A stretch of 64,000 bases of DNA from Clostridium felsineum DSM 794 (GCF_002006355.2 NZ_CP096980.1:1116001-1180000), one strand, 5' to 3'. Shown: positions 16,495 to 26,665, counted from the stretch's first letter. The notes: a model not told the origin generated them from the sequence alone. A program made the numbers and translations.

Positions 16495-17931
16495 ATGATA
16501 AGAAAAATTAATATGTATGTAAAAGTATTTGCTATAGGTAGTATTTCAATCATTACTTTATTAATTATTGGATTTTATGTTTTTGCTATTGATATAGGAA
16601 ACTCTTCACCAGAAATAGATCTATACAGAAATGGTTCAATGGCAACACCAACAGATTATCCTATTACAGGAGGAAGTGGAGTTGAGTACAATGGCTTTAG
16701 AATAGGAAATACAGTATGGTGCAAAAAAGGTGATGTTCTTGGAGTAACTGTTTGGGGAAAACAGTTTAGATATAATAACGATATGAACAATTCAATACAA
16801 ACATCATTTTTAAATTTATTTGGTACCATATCACCAAGTGAATTTTCAATAAATCAGCCCTTTGACAGCGAGGCACATACTGGTGAATTTAATACTATAG
16901 GTAAAAGTGATGATATTACGCTGGTAAGCTCAAGACGTGGAAGAACAGTGGATACGCAAAATTATCTTCACTATGGAGCTTTATTTTGGCTTCAGTTTAA
17001 TATGCCAGATAAGACTTATTTAATAAGATCCAACGAAAAAAGCTATAATGGTAGTTGGCTTGCAGATGAAAATGATTTTTCAAAGTGGCCTCAGTCTAAT
17101 GAAAATATAAAAACAGACGGGACAGCACCAGAAGTGCAGGTTACTTCAGATAATGGGGCTAATACAGATAAGGATATAGATTTAAATATGAAATTTTTTG
17201 ATAGTGGTTCAGGAATACAGTATTATCAGTATCAAGTAATAAAAGATGGTGCAGTAGTAGATAACAAAACCTTTTATCCACAGTATCATTCAGATATAAC
17301 CGCTAATTCTTACTTTGTTACAGAGGATGATAAAGCTTTATATAATAATGATAAGGCAACAGGTGGATATGTAGACAGCTATGATCCTGAAAAAACAGCC
17401 ATTCCTTATGCCATAAATAATATGGAGGGAAGTGTGCAGTTAAATGGAATAGGAAATTACACCTTTGAAGTAACCGTTGTAGATAACTTAGGAAATAAAA
17501 ATACTGTGACTAAAAACTATGTTATAAATGAAGAGCCCATAACTGTTACGGGAAGTATAACACCTAATCCAGCAAAACAAGGTTCAAGAGTTATTTTAGA
17601 TATAAATACTACAGGAAATGCAAAGTATCTTTCAATAGCAATGCCTGAAGAAATAACTATAAATGATGAAAGGGGAACAATATTTCCAATAAATAAAGAA
17701 ATCAAAGAAGAGGAAAAACATGAAGAAAAGCTTGAATATATAATACCTTTAAAGACACCTCAAACTATAAAAAAGGGAACTAGAATTGAAAATCCTTATA
17801 AAATAGGAGTTACAGCTAAAAAGGCAGATGGCAAAACTGCAAATTGTGAGCTTAATTTAGATGTGAGTGGTAATGTACTCGAGGGCATAAAAACAGAGAT
17901 TACAGGTACGGGTTTTGATAAAAATAAATAA
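16495..17931 (+). CDS. Secreted or membrane-anchored protein with Ig-like region
   Basis: 478 residues with one N-terminal membrane segment (about 10-31), no lipobox and no sorting signal. The middle (about 205-340) reads like a bacterial Ig-like/Bap-type module (DGTAPEVQVTSDNGANTDKD ... IGNYTFEVTVVDNLGNKNTV), and a second beta-rich region follows (350-470). The first 200 residues are not recognised. Its ribosome site is GGAGG. It lies between two ChW genes and is separated from the first only by a weak hairpin, so it is likely part of the same cell-surface locus. No function is assigned. Confidence 0.7.
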   Translation: MIRKINMYVKVFAIGSISIITLLIIGFYVFAIDIGNSSPEIDLYRNGSMATPTDYPITGGSGVEYNGFRIGNTVWCKKGDVLGVTVWGKQFRYNNDMNNSIQTSFLNLFGTISPSEFSINQPFDSEAHTGEFNTIGKSDDITLVSSRRGRTVDTQNYLHYGALFWLQFNMPDKTYLIRSNEKSYNGSWLADENDFSKWPQSNENIKTDGTAPEVQVTSDNGANTDKDIDLNMKFFDSGSGIQYYQYQVIKDGAVVDNKTFYPQYHSDITANSYFVTEDDKALYNNDKATGGYVDSYDPEKTAIPYAINNMEGSVQLNGIGNYTFEVTVVDNLGNKNTVTKNYVINEEPITVTGSITPNPAKQGSRVILDINTTGNAKYLSIAMPEEITINDERGTIFPINKEIKEEEKHEEKLEYIIPLKTPQTIKKGTRIENPYKIGVTAKKADGKTANCELNLDVSGNVLEGIKTEITGTGFDKNK

Positions 17932-18008
17932 ATGTATTTGCAAAGCGTAGGAAAAAAATGTAAGATATAATTATGCAGGAATAAAATGTATTTTTAGGGA
18001 GGAAATGT

Positions 18009-19106
18009 ATGGTGAAAAAGAAATTATTAATAGGTCTAATAACACTAGCGTTAACTGCTGCAAATGTATCTTTCGTAAATGGCAATGTAAAGGCAGATGC
18101 ACCAAGTACTGACGTGGGGGTAACATATTCTGCTCATGTACAAAATGTAGGTTGGCAAAATGAAGTTAGCAATGGAGATGAAGCAGGAACAGAGGGACAA
18201 GCTCTTAGAGTTGAGGCATTAAAATTACATTTAAATAATGCACCACAAGGAGCACATATAGAATATCAGACTCATGTACAAGATAGAGGTTGGCAAGGTT
18301 GGGTTAAAGATGGAGAAGAATCTGGAACAGAAGGACAAAGACTTCGTGTTGAAGCAGTAAAAATAAAACTTCAAAATATGCCAAATTACTCTGTTCAATA
18401 TAGAGCTTATGTACAAAATCAAGGTTGGCAAGATTGGGTAAGTGATGGAGAAGATGCAGGAACAGAGGGGCAAGCTCTTAGAGTTGAAGCAGTAGAAGTA
18501 AGAATAGTTAACACAACAGTTAAAGATTCAACAGCAGGAGTTTCTTATAGTGGACATGTACAAAACGTAGGTTGGCAGGAACCAGCTGAAAATGGACAAA
18601 TAGAAGGAACTGAAGGACAAGCCCGTAGATTAGAGGCATTAAAAATTAATTTAGTTAATGCACCACAAGGAGCACACATAAAATATCAAACTCATTTACA
18701 AGATAGAGGTTGGCAAAGTCCTGTAGAAGATGGAGTGGAGTCAGGAACAGATGGAATAGGACTTCGCATGGAAGCGGTAAAAATAGCTTTAGAGAATATG
18801 CTGGGATATAGTGTTGAGTATAGAGTATATGTAGAAAATCAAGGCTGGAGAGGCTGGGTAATGGATGGAAGTGTGGCTGGAACAGTTGGAGAAAGTTTAA
18901 GAGTTGAAGCTGTTGAGGTTAGAATACTTAAAAATTCAGATGGGAGAACATGGGACCCGGTACCATTTATAAATGATCCTTCAACAAATACGACTACACA
19001 AGCTATAAATGTTCCACAACCAGCAACTAATACTGTGAATAATAACAATAATACAAACACGAATACAAACACGCAAGCTGAATCAAATAATATATCATCA
19101 CGATAG
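18009..19106 (+). CDS. Secreted ChW-repeat protein
   Basis: 365 residues: signal peptide (1-29), six ChW repeats (about 35-310) and an asparagine/threonine-rich tail (NTVNNNNNTNTNTNTQ) that stops abruptly. The repeats are again two ABC triplets and line up with those of the ChW protein at 14963, so the genes are paralogues that differ mainly after the repeats. The low-complexity tail looks like a linker that has lost its C-terminal domain, or the protein is simply repeats plus tail. The start has GGGAGGAA 4-5 bases upstream. Confidence 0.87.
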   Translation: MVKKKLLIGLITLALTAANVSFVNGNVKADAPSTDVGVTYSAHVQNVGWQNEVSNGDEAGTEGQALRVEALKLHLNNAPQGAHIEYQTHVQDRGWQGWVKDGEESGTEGQRLRVEAVKIKLQNMPNYSVQYRAYVQNQGWQDWVSDGEDAGTEGQALRVEAVEVRIVNTTVKDSTAGVSYSGHVQNVGWQEPAENGQIEGTEGQARRLEALKINLVNAPQGAHIKYQTHLQDRGWQSPVEDGVESGTDGIGLRMEAVKIALENMLGYSVEYRVYVENQGWRGWVMDGSVAGTVGESLRVEAVEVRILKNSDGRTWDPVPFINDPSTNTTTQAINVPQPATNTVNNNNNTNTNTNTQAESNNISSR

Positions 19107-19132
19107 TATTCATGAAAATAATGTAAATAAAA

Positions 19133-19167
19133 AAATGGACAACCATCTTAAAAATGGCTGTCCATTT
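19133..19167 (-). terminator. Terminator of the lysozyme gene
   Basis: AAATGGACA/TGTCCATTT plus CCAT/ATGG with one mismatch. On the minus strand the hairpin is followed by seven T (the plus strand has AAAAAAA before it), so it serves the lysozyme gene. Confidence 0.75.
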
Positions 19168-19182
19168 AACGTTAGTTAGAAA

Positions 19183-20133
19183 TTAGTCTAAAAGTTTTGA
19201 CCAAGAAGCGGCTCCTACAACACCATCTGCAGAAAGTCCATTATTTGCCTGCCAAGTTTGAACCTTTGCTTTTGTTCCATTACCAAAGCTTCCATCTATG
19301 CTTGCACCTACTCTGTATTGAATGTATCTTGTTGCATATTCATAGTGAGGGTAGGGTACTCCATCTAGTGGTCTAGAAAAAATTTGATCAGCAGCAGCTT
19401 GAGTGTTTGAACCCCAGATACCGTCTGCTGTAAGTCCCATTATTGATTGAAAATCTTCTATTGCTTGTTTTGTTTGAGGGCCTTCTATACCATCTACATC
19501 AAGACCTCTTTTTAATAAGATATTTAAATCCTTTTGTATAGTTTTTATAGTATCATCCCCAACTTGAGAACCTCCAACTAATATACCATCAGAGAAAGTA
19601 TCTAAATCTACATTTCCACTTATACCACTTACAGATCCAGTTTCGGAATATTGAAAACCCACATAAGAAGCATCTATGTTAGGGGAATTTACTCCATATT
19701 CAGCTATCCATAATGGTAAGTCTTTAACAGTACTATTTAAATTATCCTTGTAGAAGCTAGTGTAAGTATACATACAAACATCTATGCCTTTTCCTATTAA
19801 GTGATCTGCAAATTGCCTTACATTTGAACTTATTTGATCAGTACTTTGTCCAAGTGTAACTTCTACATCTATAGCACATTTGCAATCATAAGATAGACCA
19901 GAAATAGTGTTTAGAAAATGTTCAGCTTCGTCAATTGGGCTATTTGCTCTTAAGAAGTGGTAAAAACCAACTTTAAGACCTGCTTCCTTTGCTCCATTAT
20001 AAAAAGTTCTATAAGTTGAGTCTGTATAAGTTACTCCTTCTGTTGCTTTGATATATACAACCTCCACTCCACTGTTTCTTACTGCATTGAAGTCTACACT
20101 TCCTTGTCCTGAATAAATATCAATACCTTTCAT
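19183..20133 (-). CDS. lyc: GH25 lysozyme (autolysin) with two peptidoglycan-binding domains
   Basis: 316 residues. The glycoside hydrolase family 25 domain (1-195) starts MKGIDIYSGQGSVDF and has the catalytic acids D89 and E91 in AIDVEV. Two PG_binding_1 modules follow (about 200-262 and 263-316; VDGIEGPQTKQAIEDFQ and IDGSFGNGTKAKVQTWQ). It cuts muramic acid beta-1,4 bonds in peptidoglycan. From memory it closely resembles the autolytic lysozyme of C. acetobutylicum, including the absence of a signal peptide, so release may need lysis or a non-classical route. The start has GGAAT weakly spaced upstream. A structured leader precedes it (20134-20371). Confidence 0.92.
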   Translation of the reverse strand: MKGIDIYSGQGSVDFNAVRNSGVEVVYIKATEGVTYTDSTYRTFYNGAKEAGLKVGFYHFLRANSPIDEAEHFLNTISGLSYDCKCAIDVEVTLGQSTDQISSNVRQFADHLIGKGIDVCMYTYTSFYKDNLNSTVKDLPLWIAEYGVNSPNIDASYVGFQYSETGSVSGISGNVDLDTFSDGILVGGSQVGDDTIKTIQKDLNILLKRGLDVDGIEGPQTKQAIEDFQSIMGLTADGIWGSNTQAAADQIFSRPLDGVPYPHYEYATRYIQYRVGASIDGSFGNGTKAKVQTWQANNGLSADGVVGAASWSKLLD

Positions 20134-20180
20134 TTTATCAATTCCTTTCTCATTTTAAAATTTTTGATTTTTTGTAATAA

Positions 20181-20226
20181 AAAAGGGCTGTGATAGCTTA
20201 TAGAAATTCTATAATTATCAAAACCC
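20181..20226 (-). terminator. Leader terminator (attenuator) upstream of the lysozyme gene
   Basis: On the minus strand, GGG, TGATA and TTATAG arms pair with CTATAA, TATCA and CCC in one long hairpin that ends in TTTTTT. It lies between the promoter region and the lysozyme ATG, with no gene before it, so it should stop leader transcription unless it is disrupted. Confidence 0.65.
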
Positions 20227-20227
20227 T

Positions 20228-20371
20228 GTTTAAATTACTCATTAGATTTTTGGACTGCCTATATGTTATTAAGGTTTTAGCTTACCTCCTTATATAAAAA
20301 TAGCATTTAAAATAATAAGAGCAGCCCTTTTAAATGCTTTGAAGTATTAAGTAATTTTCTATGGTATTATA
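20228..20371 (-). promoter_or_regulatory. Structured leader of the lysozyme gene, candidate riboswitch
   Basis: On the minus strand a -10 box (TATAAT, 20371-20366) is followed by a perfect 11-bp hairpin (20338-20328 with 20312-20302). Its loop begins GGGCTGC (20327-20321). That loop can pair with GCAGTCC (20258-20252) downstream to form a pseudoknot, or with CAGCCC on the 3' arm of the attenuator (20190-20185). The two pairings exclude each other, the logic of a riboswitch. No known aptamer class was recognised. Confidence 0.5.
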
Positions 20372-20613
20372 GTAGCACATGGAAACTTATAGCGGTATTG
20401 TTGAAAAATAGTATTAATATTATAAAAATTGAAGAAAAAACTTATGTTGGAGAAATGCTGTGCAAATAATACCTTTAATTGATTCGAGATAATAATCATT
20501 AAAAATTATAAATTGTGGGATATTAAAGTGAAAGTGTTATAATTTTGTAGTAAAATATACATGTGTAATAAATGTAAAAATACTATAATTTATATAGATA
20601 GGAAGTGCTTAAA
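20372..20613. other. Intergenic region between lysozyme and rdrA
   Basis: Very AT-rich, with no gene seen. It holds the upstream flank of the lysozyme promoter (-) and the presumed promoter area of rdrA (+). It marks the left edge of the AT-rich defence island. Confidence 0.4.
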
Positions 20614-23600
20614 ATGCATATGGGACCGGGTGTATTGGGTGAAAATTTACCTGATGATAAAATAAGAGTAAAAGAAAGAATAAATAGTTTAATTGATAAA
20701 ATGAGAACAGATGCTAAAGAATATAATAAAAAAGAAAAGGATAATTTATCAATTATAAAGGAAAAGTCATATAATTTTATATTAATATCAGGAGATAGAG
20801 GTTCTGGTAAGACATCTATGATTTTAACTATAATACGGGAATTAGAAGAAGAAAATAAAAATGAAAATAAAAAGAGTTTATCTAAAAATATAATTTTACC
20901 GATTATAGATCCAAGTAAATTTAATTCAGAAGGTAATGCATTGGGGTGGGTAATATATTCTTTTGAAGAAAAAATAAGAATACTTAAAGATAAATTTAAT
21001 AATCCATATTATTGTAATAAAAATAAACTTACTGAATTAGTAAGTAGTTATAATGAATTAAAAAAAAGTTACATATTATCTAGACCAAATTATAGAAATA
21101 ATTCAGCGTCTTTATCAGACGGTAGTTATGAATATGAAAAATTAAATGAGGAATCAACATTTTCAGATATGCAGCTTATAGATAAATTTGATAAGTTTAT
21201 AGATAGATTTATTGAACTTATTAAAAATAAAGATGATGATAATGAACCATTGATTTTTATAACTTTTGATGATATAGATATAAATCCTGAATGTGGTCCT
21301 GAAATTTTAAAAACAATGTTAAATTATTTAGGGCATACTAATATTGTTGTATTTATATTAGGTTATATTGTTACTTTTAAGGAAGAGATTATAATTGATT
21401 CTTTGAGGCGAGAAAAAATACCAGTAAGTATTGATATAGATAGAAAAATAGTAGATAAAAGTAAATGGCAAAAAACAGTACAAAGTACAGAAGAATTTCT
21501 TGAAAAAGTATTTCCAGCTGCGTATAGGAATGAACTTGATAGTTTTAAACTTGAGGATAGATTTAGATTTACTCCATATGGAAACGAGAAATGTGATGGA
21601 TTATACAAATTTTTTGGGAAGCTAAAAATTGATATGACAAATGGAAAAAATAAAAAGGAACAACAAAATGTACATGATATAAAAGATATGTTTGATGAAT
21701 TTAAAATAAATGTGGATAACTTAGAATATAATTATAAAACGCTGAGTGAACAAAGAAATTTTCAAGGGTTTTATACATATTATAATAAATTTAATCATAT
21801 TCAGGACAAGTTTAGAGAATATACTAATGAAGAGAGTGGAGTTTATAAAAATGTATATGAATCACCAAATCAGTTTGCTAACTTAATTTTTAAATTTCCT
21901 AGGGGGCTTCTAAATTTCTATAGTTATTTAGAAAATAAAAGTAATAATGAAATATTAAAAAAAGTTTATTTTGAAAATTTTTATGGACATGAATATGAAA
22001 ATAAGGATTTAGAAAATAATTTCGATATAATTTATAATTTGTATAATTATATAAGAAATAATAATTTGGAATTAAATGAGTATATAAGTAATGAATTTAA
22101 TATGGATAATGTATTTTTTATTGATGGAACAACTAAGAAAGTTAATATTGATTTTTCTAATATAGAGATAACTTCAAATGAATCATATTTTAGAGAATTT
22201 AATATTTCATCTGAATTACTAATAATGAAGTATATAAGCAATTCGGATTTAGTTAAAATGAACCAAGGAATAAAAAGTGAAATAATTAAAGTAAGGTTGA
22301 ATGATACACAAAGCTCTTTTATACAATTTTTTTATGATTTATGTGTTGAATTTTTAAACGCTGATTATGTTAAAATAGTTAGAAATCCTAATTATTCAAA
22401 TGTTATAGTATATTGTGATTACCAAAAATTTTTCGATGTATATATGATTAATTTGAATTGTTTCACGCATTATTACTTATTTCAAAATATTTATCAAATA
22501 TTAGTTCCTATAATAATAAAGGATAGTAAAATTAAAAGAAATATTAGGGATAGATTAAAAGCTTTTTTTATTTATGCATTAGAAATAATTAAAGACTATA
22601 AGTTAACACAAGTGGTTGATTTGCCTAAATGGAAACAGTTAAGTGAATGGTACCAAGAAAGTAATATTAAAAATATGAATCAAAAGGAATATATAATTAG
22701 TTATTATACAGGATATAATTTTAATGTAATTCATAGAGATATTGTATTTAATAATTATCAAAGGCGTTTATTTAGTATTTTAGATTATATAAATACTTTT
22801 GAGGAGATTCATGATGAATTGATAAATCAATATAAGCATTATATAGAAAAAGACAACTTTATGGTGATGTATTCTAAATATGTTCCTTATTTAAAGAGTA
22901 ATTTAAGTTACCAAAACAGAATAAAGGAAATAAAAGCAATTTTAGAAGATGAAAAACCCACTGAAATAAATAAAAACCCTTTGATTTTAAGATTAAAAGA
23001 CGTAATTTATAGTTTTAATACAGAGACATCAAAATTGTGGATTGAAATAAGTACCATTTTATATAAGATTGATGAATCTTTAATAAAGAGAATTATTTTA
23101 AAAGTAAGAGATGAAGATATGGAAATTAAAGAAAAAATGGAAAAATATAGTAATCTTTCGAGAATACTTACATCAAGAAATGGTGATTATTGCAAAGTAC
23201 TTAGTGATTTATGTCAATTAATTATAGGTTTAGGTGCAGATTTTCAACAAGAAAGATTAAAAGTGGAAATTGAAGAATTAAAAGTTCGTCTAAAGTTAGA
23301 TGAAAACCTAATTGACGATAAGAAAAGCGTTACTACAGTAAATAAAGATGTAGCAGATTTTATAGATAGGCTAATCAGTGAAGAATTTAATAGTTTTAGA
23401 AGATTGGTAAATTTAATAGGTAATAAGAGCCATGGGGGAAAAAAAGTTAATTTAATAAAAAAAATTATAGCAGATGAGACTTATTTTGATGATAGTTTAT
23501 TAAAATTAAATGAAATAATCAATGAATATAAATATATAGAAGAAGATCAGAAAAGCAAGTATTATCAAAAAAATGTAAATTCTGAACTTGGAAATATATT

Positions 23601-23871
23601 AGATATATATTTTGTAAATGTACTGTATAGAGAGTGGAGAAGAGAAATTGTTTTAGAACTTAAGATAAGAGAAATAAAAAAATTTATAAAAGGCATAGGA
23701 GATAATAGATACAAAGCATTTGGTAAAGAGAATAAGGATATTGTTAATAAGATAAAAGAAACGGATATTACAAATGATAATGAAAAAGGATTACTTGATA
23801 AGAGAGTAAGAGAATTTATTGAAGAACCAGAAAATAAAAAATTATTAGTGGGAGAAAAAGATAATGAATAA
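20614..23871 (+). CDS. rdrA: RADAR anti-phage ATPase RdrA
   Basis: A 1085-residue P-loop ATPase. Walker A is GDRGSGKTS (60-68) and Walker B FDDID (about 218-222); the remainder is long, helical and charged. Alone it looks like a KAP/STAND-type NTPase. Directly upstream of and overlapping (8 bases) a large adenosine-deaminase-family gene, it fits RdrA of the RADAR defence system, whose ring works with RdrB to deaminate adenosine during phage infection. It is somewhat longer than the roughly 900-residue characterised RdrA proteins. The ATG at 20614 is preferred to the GTG at 20605 because GGAAG lies 8 bases upstream. It is more AT-rich than flanking housekeeping genes, a sign of transfer. Confidence 0.82.
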   Translation: MHMGPGVLGENLPDDKIRVKERINSLIDKMRTDAKEYNKKEKDNLSIIKEKSYNFILISGDRGSGKTSMILTIIRELEEENKNENKKSLSKNIILPIIDPSKFNSEGNALGWVIYSFEEKIRILKDKFNNPYYCNKNKLTELVSSYNELKKSYILSRPNYRNNSASLSDGSYEYEKLNEESTFSDMQLIDKFDKFIDRFIELIKNKDDDNEPLIFITFDDIDINPECGPEILKTMLNYLGHTNIVVFILGYIVTFKEEIIIDSLRREKIPVSIDIDRKIVDKSKWQKTVQSTEEFLEKVFPAAYRNELDSFKLEDRFRFTPYGNEKCDGLYKFFGKLKIDMTNGKNKKEQQNVHDIKDMFDEFKINVDNLEYNYKTLSEQRNFQGFYTYYNKFNHIQDKFREYTNEESGVYKNVYESPNQFANLIFKFPRGLLNFYSYLENKSNNEILKKVYFENFYGHEYENKDLENNFDIIYNLYNYIRNNNLELNEYISNEFNMDNVFFIDGTTKKVNIDFSNIEITSNESYFREFNISSELLIMKYISNSDLVKMNQGIKSEIIKVRLNDTQSSFIQFFYDLCVEFLNADYVKIVRNPNYSNVIVYCDYQKFFDVYMINLNCFTHYYLFQNIYQILVPIIIKDSKIKRNIRDRLKAFFIYALEIIKDYKLTQVVDLPKWKQLSEWYQESNIKNMNQKEYIISYYTGYNFNVIHRDIVFNNYQRRLFSILDYINTFEEIHDELINQYKHYIEKDNFMVMYSKYVPYLKSNLSYQNRIKEIKAILEDEKPTEINKNPLILRLKDVIYSFNTETSKLWIEISTILYKIDESLIKRIILKVRDEDMEIKEKMEKYSNLSRILTSRNGDYCKVLSDLCQLIIGLGADFQQERLKVEIEELKVRLKLDENLIDDKKSVTTVNKDVADFIDRLISEEFNSFRRLVNLIGNKSHGGKKVNLIKKIIADETYFDDSLLKLNEIINEYKYIEEDQKSKYYQKNVNSELGNILDIYFVNVLYREWRREIVLELKIREIKKFIKGIGDNRYKAFGKENKDIVNKIKETDITNDNEKGLLDKRVREFIEEPENKKLLVGEKDNE

Positions 23872-26665
23872 TGGGTTATTTATCCAAAAACTAAAAATAT
23901 TAACTTATCCATTTTCTTCTTATTACTCTTATATTAATCCGGATTTTATGGCTCCTTTTGTTAATGAAATTTCAGATGTAAAATTAAAAATTAATGGAGA
24001 AAAGAAAAATATAGATATTAGTATAGATGAGATTTTTAATGATATAAGAGAAGGATTTTACACAACAAAGATTGATTCGATAAAAAGTATTATATATGAA
24101 TATTGGAATTTAAATAATGTTTTACGGTGTAATGGAAACAATATTTCAGTTCAGTATTGTTGCGAGGATATATTATTGCATTTAAATTCAATTATTGGTA
24201 ATAACTATTTTGATATAAGAAACGGAAAAATTTTTATTAGTGGAAAAAATAGAAATAAAGTATTTAATAAAAATCAAATTGAAATTGGTGAAAATTATAA
24301 TCATAAGTTTGAGTGGTATGCATTAAAACATCTTATTGATATGGATACAGTTAAAGGTAGCTTTATATCAGAATGTGGATTTGATGAACTAGAAGATATG
24401 TGCATTTGGAACTCACCTGTATTTACAACAGATACTTTGCTTGATAATGTACTAGAAAAAGGTGTTGCAGAATTACATATGCACATGGGAGCAGCTAAAG
24501 ACTTTATTAGGATTTGGATGTGGCTTATGAATAATGTGAAAAGAAAAGATAATGTATTAAATAAAATTAAAATAAAAACAATAGATGGGGTTATTGAATT
24601 TAAAAATTATATTAAAGTAGCTCAAATAATTAGATTAATAATGTCTATATATCTTAATAATGTTAATGGTACTTTTGGTGAATTTGTTAATAGTATAGAT
24701 GATAAATTTAAAATCAAAAATAGAAAATTAGAAAGACCAGTTAAATGGATTTGTGAAAAATTTTTAGAAGGTTATAAATTTCATAATGAAGATATTTATT
24801 TTAATAATATTTTTAATGGGATAAGAGATGAATATAATATTGATTATAAATCTATAGATTATAATTATGATAAGGATTATAGTCAGATTATATTAAAAAA
24901 TGATATTTTGACTTATATATTTAGTGATTTTTATAGGTTTAAGAATGATGTAATATATGAATTATATAGGTTTAAAGGAACGTTATATCCAGAATATATA
25001 TTTAATTCTAAAGCAATTGAATATATGAAAATTAATGGAGAGGAATATTTTAAAAAGATTTTTTGGCAATACGTAAAAATTAAAAATATAGTTTATAAGT
25101 ATATAGTACAGCAACATACAGCAGGAAAAGGATTAGATTTATTTTCAAAAATATATAGCAGACAATCTAGCTTTTATAATCGGTATTATACTGAGGAATT
25201 ATTATATAGTCAGCTTAATAATCAAAATATAAAAAAACTTGAAATAAGATGTTCGCCAAATGAAAATGAGTCTAGAGTTAAAAGTAATCTTTTAAATATA
25301 TTTAGAGGATATAAAAGTGTACTAAAAAATTATAAGGATGATAATAGTGGTAGAAAAAACACTATTCCTAGTATTGGTATAGTGTTTCATTTCATAAAAG
25401 AATATAAAGGTATTAAAGATAAATGTTTTTATTCAGATAGTGAAGAGAAGCAAAAAGGTTATATTCATTATGATGATTTATCTGAAAAATATGCTAGACA
25501 GGCAGAGGTTATAAGCAAAATAAGAAAAGATATACCTTGGATTTCGAATTATATAGTTGGTATAGATGCTGCAAGTAAGGAAAATGATACTGAGCCTTAT
25601 GTATTTGTTAAAGCGTACAAGATTTTAAGACAACATAAAAATATGAAAACATCAGTAAAATGTGAAAAACATTTTATTAGTGATATAGGATTTACATATC
25701 ATGTAGGTGAAGAATTCAGAAGTATTGTAAGTGGTATTAGACATATTGATGAAGTTATTGAAAAATTAGGATTTAAATCTGGAGACAGACTAGGACATGC
25801 TATAGTAATTGGATTAGATATTGATAAATGGGCAGAGATTAATACTTCAATTTATATGCCAGTTGGAGAATATTTTGAGAATCTTTTATGGGAATGGGGG
25901 TTATATACAAAAGATGAAAATTATAAAGATTTAGAAAATATTTCATATCTAGAAAATCATATTTTTCAAATTTCTGAGAGTATTTTTGGATTTACTGATG
26001 GTTTAACAGTAAGAGATTTATATAGAGGGTATTTAAAAAAGTTTAATGGATTGTGTAATAGAAATAATAGCAAATTCAAAAAATGTAAATTGAAAGAATT
26101 TACTAAAAAAAAATATTATAGTGAAAATGATGCTGAGTTTACTAGTAGCAATTTTGATTTTGATAATATAGTTTGGTCTCCAAATCTTATAAATCAAGCA
26201 ATACAGTGTGAATATTTTTTGAAAAATATGAAAAAAACACTCACCATAAATGTAAATAGTGTTTTGATAAGTAAATATAAAAAACTTCAAGAATATATGA
26301 AGAAGAAAATCAGTGAAAGAGGGATTATAATTGAAACGAATCCAACATCAAATTTAATTATTGGTGATTTTTCAACTTTTGAAGATTATCATATAACAAA
26401 TTTAAGTTCACCTGAAAAAGAAGATGTAATTGTTACAATAAATACTGATGATCCTGTTGTGTTTAATACAAGGATAAATAATGAATTTTCATTAATATAT
26501 GATATTTTAATGAAAAAGGGAAAGTACTCAAGCAAACAAATAATAGAGTGGCTTGATAAGATAAGATTAAATGGATTAAATTATAGCTTTATTAAAGATA
26601 GGGGATTGACAAAAGATGAAATACTTAAAGAAGTCAATGAAATAATTGAAAAATTAGTAGTGTGA
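23864..26665 (+). CDS. rdrB: RADAR adenosine deaminase RdrB
   Basis: 933 residues with a divergent adenosine-deaminase/amidohydrolase domain. Zinc-site and catalytic elements are in family order: HMH (H205, H207), YHVGEEF (H613 and the catalytic glutamate), DRLGHAI (H645) and NTDDPVVF (D862, D863). Large insertions separate them, as in RdrB, which assembles into big shells with RdrA. RdrB turns adenosine nucleotides into inosine; whether RNA or free (d)ATP is the main target is debated in the literature. The gene overlaps rdrA by 8 bases and has GGAG upstream. All expected metal ligands are present, so it should be active. Confidence 0.85.
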   Translation: MNNGLFIQKLKILTYPFSSYYSYINPDFMAPFVNEISDVKLKINGEKKNIDISIDEIFNDIREGFYTTKIDSIKSIIYEYWNLNNVLRCNGNNISVQYCCEDILLHLNSIIGNNYFDIRNGKIFISGKNRNKVFNKNQIEIGENYNHKFEWYALKHLIDMDTVKGSFISECGFDELEDMCIWNSPVFTTDTLLDNVLEKGVAELHMHMGAAKDFIRIWMWLMNNVKRKDNVLNKIKIKTIDGVIEFKNYIKVAQIIRLIMSIYLNNVNGTFGEFVNSIDDKFKIKNRKLERPVKWICEKFLEGYKFHNEDIYFNNIFNGIRDEYNIDYKSIDYNYDKDYSQIILKNDILTYIFSDFYRFKNDVIYELYRFKGTLYPEYIFNSKAIEYMKINGEEYFKKIFWQYVKIKNIVYKYIVQQHTAGKGLDLFSKIYSRQSSFYNRYYTEELLYSQLNNQNIKKLEIRCSPNENESRVKSNLLNIFRGYKSVLKNYKDDNSGRKNTIPSIGIVFHFIKEYKGIKDKCFYSDSEEKQKGYIHYDDLSEKYARQAEVISKIRKDIPWISNYIVGIDAASKENDTEPYVFVKAYKILRQHKNMKTSVKCEKHFISDIGFTYHVGEEFRSIVSGIRHIDEVIEKLGFKSGDRLGHAIVIGLDIDKWAEINTSIYMPVGEYFENLLWEWGLYTKDENYKDLENISYLENHIFQISESIFGFTDGLTVRDLYRGYLKKFNGLCNRNNSKFKKCKLKEFTKKKYYSENDAEFTSSNFDFDNIVWSPNLINQAIQCEYFLKNMKKTLTINVNSVLISKYKKLQEYMKKKISERGIIIETNPTSNLIIGDFSTFEDYHITNLSSPEKEDVIVTINTDDPVVFNTRINNEFSLIYDILMKKGKYSSKQIIEWLDKIRLNGLNYSFIKDRGLTKDEILKEVNEIIEKLVV

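Noticed and set aside
20181..20340. Assignment of the lysozyme leader to c-di-GMP-II or another known riboswitch
   Set aside because: The conserved core sequences of the classes I know are not present; only the architecture is reported.
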